From Strigops habroptila (Eukaryota > Chordata > Aves > Psittaciformes > Psittacidae): a stretch of 64,000 bases of DNA. Within the stretch, counting starts at the first letter, position 1, and the number at the start of each line of letters is the position of its first letter. The DNA lies in contig NC_044278.2 in NCBI RefSeq assembly GCF_004027225.2, forward strand, positions 62,508,243 to 62,572,242, in the 5' to 3' direction. This document shows positions 25,706-64,000 of the stretch, piece by piece. The translations under genes were made by a program, and so were the position numbers. Below the pieces are notes generated by a model. That model saw only the letters and a list, made by a program, of their open reading frames with translations. It searched no databases and had not been told where the DNA came from.

Positions 25706-28700
25706 ACTTGTGCAGTATGTTGTATTTTTATAAGTTAGTTCCATGGATCTGTCCTAATATAGAATTATAACAGAACAAAGAAAACATTTATGCTTTTTTT
25801 ACTTGTTGCCAAAATTTGAAATTTGTATTTTGAAGTCCGAGATGTATAGGATTGCATCCAGCCTTTTGTTTTCTGCCTGTGAGATTAACTTCCTCATTAT
25901 TCTTCTTGAAGTGCTTGGACATGTAACAGTAACGTTGCTGAGGAAGGGCTGCTGCTCTTATGCTATGTTGCAACTCTTTAATATCCATTTTAAAGTAGAC
26001 ATTAAACAACCAAAGATGCTTTTATAATTTATGTACGATTATCGTAAATCAGTTAGTCTTCATTATGTGTTTTATTTATTCTAAATAAGGAACTGTTGGA
26101 CTATAACGTTCAGTTTTATTTGTAGCATGACCCATATCATAAATTCTAGCTAAATGCAGCATCATTATAAATGCTGTTCCTGGCATTTCTCTCAGATAAT
26201 AGATGTGAATAAGGCCAAAATCTTAAATGGTTGGCTTCCACTTTGGAGAGATAGGTAGGAGCAAGGAGGCTTTATATTAATGATGGTAAGCATTCATGCT
26301 TCTGGATATATTGTGCATTCAATTTAATTCAAGGAAAAAAAAAAAAAAAGAGTAAAATAACGCAATACCATTGATTTAAAGGCGAGTGGAATTGGACCAG
26401 TTTTCACCAAATCTGAATTTGTTCAGTCATTTGTTTCTCCCCTTTCACCAGCCATTGATTATAAAGCGTACAGTGTCTTCCAATGCCTAAGCACAAAAAA
26501 GTTTTATCACTATTCAACACATCTTCCCACAGGACTCTTTCAAATGCTACCTCATCAAAATTAGTTTGTCATAGCCACTGTAAAAGTTTATTAAAACAGA
26601 GTTGCTAAAGAGTATGTACAGCTATGATCAATATATTTTCTGTAATCAGAGGTGAATAGATGCAAGAATTTTGGAGAAAATAGTGCATTAAGTTATGTAG
26701 TTTATATTTGTTTGGATCACATCAGATCATTTAAGTATTGCATGACAGCATACTATTTTATTTTGTTGTGAGTGTATAAAAGCTTACAATATTCTCTTAA
26801 ACTCTAATATTTAGAGTTTCATATAAGCAGTCAGGTTTCATTTGTGTCAATGCAACCTATAAGAACAAATGTACACGCTACATACAGAAAGATTACCTTC
26901 ATTCTTCCGCTTGGGAGAATTTAAATTGTGTATGGTGTTTAAAAAGCAAGATTAGCACAAATGTGAACATACTAGCAAATTTTCTGAAATAAGAACATAG
27001 CAGGCAAGTTACAGATGCCCTATGAGTGATTTGTTAGTAGCAGTCTTTCTACCCTAAGCAGTATTTGTAAATGTTAGATCTTGCATGGCAGCCACTAGAT
27101 GTCAGAGTCTGAGTCTTCAGATGCCTCTCTTCTGTGTAGCATTAGGTAATAAATAATATTAAGCCAAATTATTACTTTCTGACTGCATCTTTCTAAAACG
27201 ACATTTGTGTACATAAATACAGGTATTTTGCAGAAGTCAACAGATTTAAAAACAATATTATGCTCTTTTTAATACATGTGACTTACCTCCTCTTTCTTCC
27301 CAAACAAGCTATTTCTATAGATGCCCTGTAGGCTTTGGACAATGTGTTACATCTCATAGCATCAAGTGCATTTATGTAGCCAAAAGCAGTAGGATGCTTG
27401 TTACTCACACAATTGCCACTTAAAATATATAGCTGTAATATAACTGACCAGAAGTAGCTTCATCTATTAGTATGTGATGTAACCAAATAATAGTTTCATA
27501 GCGCTAGAGCTTGTGAAGCATTTGTTCATGCTGAGAACTCCTTCAAATCAACATAATGAACCTTCTACGTTTTAAAATAGAACATAAAAAATTGCATGTG
27601 GGTTAAAGTGTTTTGCCTTGTAATCTGAGGAAGAAGGAAGGGGGCTTAGCACAGTATTCAGTTTCTATGTATACACACGCTTATTCACTTACTCGTAAGC
27701 CTCATTCCTGCGAGGATCCTTCATGGAAAACACCTTCCAACAGAGGAAGACTGGGCAAAATATCTCAAGATAGGAGTTGCTCCTTAGCCAGCTTTCTAGA
27801 TGTAGTACGTTTTTCCTAGTCTTCTACCTGTTTGAAATCACGTATACATTTTACATTCCCATAAATAATAACATGGAGTAACACCTTCACACTTGAACTG
27901 TCATAAAAATAGATGCAAATAGACTGCTTTAAAATGATGAGTTCCTTCTGTATTTTAACAATTTGCTGCTATGCACAGTTCCACATTACAGGGCACTCTG
28001 ACCTGCTTTTTAGGTAAGCTGGTACAGCAGCAACACCTAGGCTGGTCAATTTGTAATCATATATGGTACAGTTGTCTTCAAGTTGTTTGGTGCATACAGT
28101 ATCAGTTCCTAGATATGCTGTATGTATTTTTAAACTTGGTGCCAAGTTGTTTGGTTTTACATCCTGAAGTGTTTGAAACAGAGCCATAGGATTTGTACTT
28201 GCCAATTCTAAATTTAAATGTAATTTATCATGTATGTCATGCCAAAGAGAGCAAACCTGCAGGCATTTGCTCATTCAACGCACCTGAGAGATTTTGCTGC
28301 TGAGTAAGCTGTATGTGTGTAAATTTTGTGGCAATGGAAAAAGGAATAAATAGACTGTCAACTTAAAGGATTGAAGTCAGTCATGTGAGATGTCTTATAT
28401 GGTTTTTGTCAGCATTCTGCTTTGGAAGCCTTGCAAAGGCTGGGATTGGGGGTCTTTTTGTTTGTTTTCTAGTTATTTTTTTAAATTCTTGCATTGTTAC
28501 TCCATCAGTCAGAAGAGGGCAAGGCTGGTAACTCATTAATTTTTGAGCAGTTGTAATTGATGTCTGTTTTGCTCATTCGTGCCACCTTTAAACTTTGAAA
28601 CTGTGTTTCACTGCAGTGCTGCATCCACTACATGTAACTGCTAATGACCAAATTCTTCAACTTGTGTCATTAGTTTGTACTGGCAACAAGAGGTGTAATT

Positions 28701-30149
28701 GCAGGGCAAGTCTTATTCAGTCCTAGACTCTGAGCTGTGCAGGAGAAGCAGCATGCTTGGAAATCTGTGCAAAGACCTTCAGAGGTATGTATTCAACTGT
28801 CCAATTAAGGAAAAACTTCCTTTAAACTTCCAAAAGTTTAAATCCAAATAAGTAAGTTATCCTCTGTACTCTCCCATGTGCCATCCCTCTCCAGTGGCTT
28901 CACCAACCACTGACTTCTTTGGTATCATGAGAGTCTTCCTTCTCCCGTAACAGCAAAACTGCTGATTCTGATACTTGAACCAAGTGTCAGCACCCCTCAG
29001 TAGATTCCCTCAGCTGATGCCAACCAGCATCTGGCACACCAAAAGGCATAGCCTTTCCAGGAGGGGTAAAGTGTAAGGTTTTTACAACCATGAAAACCTT
29101 TTTTAGAAAAAATAAAACCTCAACTAAAGGTGGTTTGTGGCCTTTGCAGTATGTACAGTATGCTGAGTGGAATTAGGTGAGGATGACACACCTCTAAAAT
29201 AGGCTTTTTTTGTTATAAATTGTTAACAAGAGGGGTCCTGCAACTGCAGCTACTTCTACAACCACATGCAGAAAATTCTGTATTTCAGAGAAGTGAGTAC
29301 AGTGTTCACCTCTTAAGGGCATTCAAGTTTTGATTTAGTGTAATTATTGGGATACTTCCTCTTGTTGTTTATACTTGGCAAATTCTCATGTGTTTTTTCT
29401 TGTGCCTCTTACAAGTAGTGAAATACTCTTATACCCTGCAGGATTTCCTGTCACGACATAGGCTTTCTGTCAAGAGAGTAGAAAGGAAAGAAGTCTGTGC
29501 TGCTGTGTTTTTCTTTCTTTTTTATAAGGCAATGGTGTAAAACTGTCTGAAAATGATTCATCCCCACTATTAAAGAATTGAGTAAAATCAGTCTATTTTT
29601 TCCCTGGATCTCAATGAATTTATTCTAGAATTAGTATTCCTTCCTAAAGGAATGATCCTGTTACTAAAGCAAAACCCTTCGCTACAGTAGTTACAAAGAT
29701 GCGGCTCTCACACAAGTCTGACATCCATCTAGTATCAACCCTACTTTTCCAGGATACGTCTCTGAATCCTTTGGATGGGTGAACTTGGAATCAAGAGCAT
29801 TCCTCTGCTTAGTGTTTTTGAATAGCAGAAGCACACTCAGTCATGGGTGAAGTACTTGGGGTGTAGTAGTCTTTGAAATGCTGAAGAGCTTGTGTTGGCA
29901 GAGCAGACTCAGCCCACGTTCCATTCGCCGGTTCATTTATTCATAAAAGCAACAGCTCCTGCATTAGCCCATGAGCCCTCCTCTGGGTGGTGGAGATCAC
30001 TGGTTTGCACCCCCTGAGGTGGAGGAAACAGAGGTGGAACAATGTTGGCTGAGTGTATGCTTTCATCTTCTCACATAGGGTGAAAAAACAGCATGTTACC
30101 AACATGAAGAAGTCTTCTCTGTCCCACCTTCAAGAAAGCTGTAGAGGAA

Positions 30150-30447
30150 CTTTTCCTAAAAGCAAGTAGTGATACAAGGGGGGATGGCTTTAAATTGAAA
30201 AAGGGGAGATTTATATTAGATATTAGGAAGAAGTTCTTTACTGTGAGGGTGGTGAGACACTGGCACAGTTTCCTCAGAGAAGCTGTGGCTGCCCCATCCC
30301 TGGCAGTGTTCAAGGCCAGGCTGGACGGAGCCTTGAGCAACCTGGTTTAGTGGAAGGTGTCCCTGCACATGGCAGGGGGGTTGGAACTAAATAATCTTTA
30401 AGGTCCCTTCCATCCCAAACCATTCTATGACATGATTCTATGATTTC
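30150..30447 (+). mobile_element. CR1 LINE 3'-end fragment
   Basis: It contains GGGGAGATTTATATTAGATA, AGGAAGAAGTTCTTTACTGT, CCCATCCCTGGCAGTGTTCA, AGGCCAGGCTGGA and GGGGTTGGAACTA, ending in CATTCTATGACATGATTCTATGA. This is a CR1 3' UTR with its ATTCTATGA terminal repeats, in forward orientation. It is 5'-truncated and non-coding. Confidence 0.95.
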
Positions 30448-31029
30448 CATTCCTTTTTTTCTGGATTCTCCCCATCTGGTCATATGTGCACTAATGAGAG
30501 GACACCAAAGCTGTGTTTTTATCTGTTTTAACATTTTCCAAACATTTTTTTGCCAGCCCTACTTGTTTGTTTGCTTGTTTTCCCTATCATGAATATCTAT
30601 GGTAAGTGAATACTTACTCATCTTAGTAGAGTTACTGTATTTTGGCTTTAAGACATGCAAGTATGTTATTTTACAGATAATTGTCTCCTTTGGGGGCAGT
30701 AGGGGTAGATACAGTGTGCCTAACCTGCCTCTGCCCAGAAAGCTCATAGTGACCTGAACTACCATGTGAAAAAGAGATCATGTGCAATTCACAAATTAAA
30801 TAAAAACTAAATTCTTTTTTGCATGTTCTATTTTGCAGAGTTGAAAAGTAGAACTCTGAAATCTTCTCTGGGTTTTCATTATAGCCGTATTTCTAAAGCC
30901 GAACATTTTACTCCTAATTTGGGCTGTGTTACAAGCAGCCAAGTGTGCATGCAGCAGGGTAAAGTCCATGGGAGGCAAAAGCACATTGCAACTGCCAGCC
31001 ACATTCAGAAGGAAGAGATAAATGGAAAA

Positions 31030-31039
31030 CTAAAAATAG
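31030..31039 (+). promoter_or_regulatory. MEF2 consensus site upstream of ADPRHL1
   Basis: CTAAAAATAG is an exact match to the MEF2 consensus YTA(A/T)4TAR, about 2.1 kb before the ADPRHL1 ATG. ADPRHL1 is heart-enriched, so this is a plausible muscle element. Such matches also occur by chance in AT-rich DNA. Confidence 0.35.
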
Positions 31040-33068
31040 CTTTGCCCATTTTCAGGAAGGAACCTTCCATCTGATAAGGCTGTTAGGACTACCTCTCCAC
31101 AGTGCCTCAGCAGGTGATTTCTCCTGTCCTTGCTTTGCAAGTTCGAATTCCATGTGCTTCCAAATTGTAATGCTCTGCGGAAACAGAGAAGAGGTGGGTG
31201 CCACAGAAGGGTGCATGGGTCTGTAACAGAGACATCAACATCAGTGCTTCTGCTAGGTGTGGTTTTTGTGAGCTGCCTTGGCCTTAGTTGCCCATTTTGA
31301 GTGTTCACTTTCAGACACACAGAACCAGAGCTAACTGACAGTGCAGGGGAGACAGTAAGAGTACCTCTGCATTGCTTCACTGCCCTGGGTGTGGGAGGTG
31401 ATGTCTGTTCCCACAGCCACACAGGGCAGAGGGGCTGGCATCCTCACTGCTCATGCCAGGCTATCTCGCTATCTCCAGCGTAGGCTGGCCACAGCCCTGC
31501 TGTAGAACTCTTGGCCCTGCATTTCCTTTGCTTCCTACATAATGCCCCTGGTATCCTAAGGCATAACTGCCCTATTTTTTTTTTTTTTTGCCTTTTCAGT
31601 GCAGAATTGCTCCTTCCTCGCCATGAAGACACTTTCAGAGACCTCTTCTTAATACTCAGCACTTCCACTACCCAAGTCATCTTTAAAATGAGAGTGTACT
31701 AACAGAGGCTACTTTCACCACTTTGGCACTTTATTTCTTGTAGTGTAGAATAGGGATAGTGGTGCTTCTCTGTGTTCTGAAACTGCAATAAGGTTTCTTG
31801 TGAAGTACAGTGGTATTTCTACATGTGTCAATAACTGAGCCTGTGATTAACTGCTTAGAGCTCTGGGTGGTAGGAGGATGCATCCTTTACACTGCTGGCT
31901 TTTTCCATCCAAATAGCAATCAATACTGCTTTCTAGAAGAGATCAAAGAAAAACAAAGACCTTTCCCAAGGTATTCTTTATCAAAATTACAGTCAGGCCA
32001 ATCAAAGCTTTCTGTTTATCTACCTAAGTTTATATTTACATTTGTATTTCTGTCTTTAAAGTAGTAGTAATTTGTGAGTCTTTCAGGCAGCATGGATGGT
32101 GACTCAGAACCACGATCTGAGTCAGTCTCAGCAGACTCCTTGAAGGAAGATATTGAGCCTACACAGAGATGTATTTGTGGGCAAAACACGTTTAAGAAAC
32201 TGCAAGACTACAGAGCCCCTTCTTGCACTGCATGGCAGAAGCACAATAAAAAATGGCAGTAACAGAATGAAGCACGTAATTGCACAAGTATCCAGTTTGA
32301 AAGGATGGTATCAATAAAGCTTGATTCTTACTGAGATGTCTTCACACATGAACTTTCTTAGACTAACAGGATGCCATTTAAATACATCTTTCAAATAGTT
32401 TCCTCCTAGAGTTCAAATGTGGGCTGCACCTGAGCTTGGCCTTAGGAAAAAGTCCCTCTTTGCCAGGGAGTAAAAGGGGTGGGACTGAAGTTGGTGTTTT
32501 GCTCAGTGTTTATCCAGGAGTGAATTAGCAAAACATTCTTGTCTTAGGTGGAACAGAGCAAGAGAGCTGTCCACAGAGTATCTCCATAAGGCATAATTAA
32601 AAATGGGAGAGATTGTCTGCATTTGACTAGATTTCTTACAGCCTTAACACTCATTTGAGTGTTTGTAGAGTTTGGGAACTCCTTTTTTTTCACAGGTTTT
32701 CCTCCTGGCTTGTCCCTGAAAGGAAGCCTGACTCCAGCGTATCAGAAAAGGACAGGGAAATATTAATTTACAAGTTATTAAATAAATGAACACCCCTGTG
32801 GAAGCATTTGTTTTTCTGGGTGTAGAGTTACTTATGCTGGGTAGGGCTAAGGAATTCCTGGCTTGCTTTACGCTGGGGTGCAGAAACAATTTTGTGCTTC
32901 ACTTTGCAGGTCTGCTTTTGTGGTTTCATTGAACAAAGCCCCTGCAAAATCCCTGGGTTATGAAATATTTCCTCTCCGTTGGGTCCCGAACAAGGGATGG
33001 CATCTGCAGAGCCAGAAAAGGAAATCCTTGCCTTATAGAGAGTGCTCTCGGTGTGACACAATGACTGA

Positions 33069-33075
33069 TATAAAG
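33069..33075 (+). promoter_or_regulatory. Possible TATA box of ADPRHL1
   Basis: TATAAAG lies 99 nt before the ATG, which would place the transcription start near 33100 and leave a 5' UTR of roughly 70 nt. There is no CpG island here, consistent with a tissue-restricted promoter. The assignment is an inference from motif and distance. Confidence 0.4.
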
Positions 33076-33095
33076 TGTTGGGAGAGCTGAGCTGA

Positions 33096-64000
<30,905 letters not shown>

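Larger units (their letters stand above)
25706..33060. other. Intergenic DNA between DCUN1D2 and ADPRHL1
   Basis: AT-rich non-coding sequence. It contains one CR1 3' end (30150-30447), a MEF2-type site (31030-31039) and ordinary simple runs. Short open frames here show no recognisable family. A distal DCUN1D2 3' UTR or an upstream ADPRHL1 untranslated exon could lie in it unseen. Confidence 0.75.

Noticed and set aside
32074-32262. 62-codon plus-strand frame beginning shortly before MDGDSEPRSESVSADSLKED
   Set aside because: It looks hydrophilic and protein-like, but no family is recognised, no consistent splice to ADPRHL1 exon 1 was found, and the length is compatible with chance.

Overview
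This is vertebrate nuclear DNA, most likely from a bird. The evidence is interrupted genes with GT-AG introns, several CR1 retrotransposon fragments (the dominant avian/reptilian LINE) and no other abundant repeat family. The gene order matches human 13q34 (TMCO3 / DCUN1D2 / ADPRHL1, DCUN1D2 divergent from TMCO3). Species cannot be named from the sequence.

Layout: (1) 1-430, flank with one decayed CR1 piece; (2) about 430-2280, a large CpG island that should be the bidirectional promoter of DCUN1D2 (+) and, by synteny, TMCO3 (-), whose untranslated first exon may lie here; (3) 1469-25255, complete DCUN1D2 in seven coding exons, 259 aa, with an initiator codon that forms its own coding piece at the end of exon 1; (4) 25256-33060, AT-rich intergenic DNA with a poly(A) signal, one CR1 3' end and a possible MEF2 site; (5) 33168-64000, ADPRHL1 on the + strand. 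Its first seven coding exons give a complete 354-aa inactive ADP-ribosylhydrolase (ARH2).

The most notable feature is the 3' part of ADPRHL1. The TAA stop of the 354-aa form overlaps a GTAAAG splice donor (54416-54421). If that donor is used, exon 7 joins in frame to a giant exon at 60331 that stays open to the end of the window (3670 nt). The product is at least 1577 aa and still incomplete. Its tail is lysine-, serine- and glutamate-rich, apparently disordered, begins with a basic segment, and carries a degenerate repeated motif from about residue 1020 onward. Because this reading frame has no stop inside the window, it is easy to miss.

Functionally the two genes are unrelated. DCUN1D2 is a cullin-neddylation co-factor expected to be widely expressed. 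ADPRHL1 is a heart-enriched pseudoenzyme needed for chamber growth and myofibril assembly in Xenopus. Other structures noted are two long hairpins in introns, a 300-bp pyrimidine tract between the two alternative ADPRHL1 ends, an old CR1 copy of about 1.2 kb, and a G-quadruplex motif just after DCUN1D2 exon 1.
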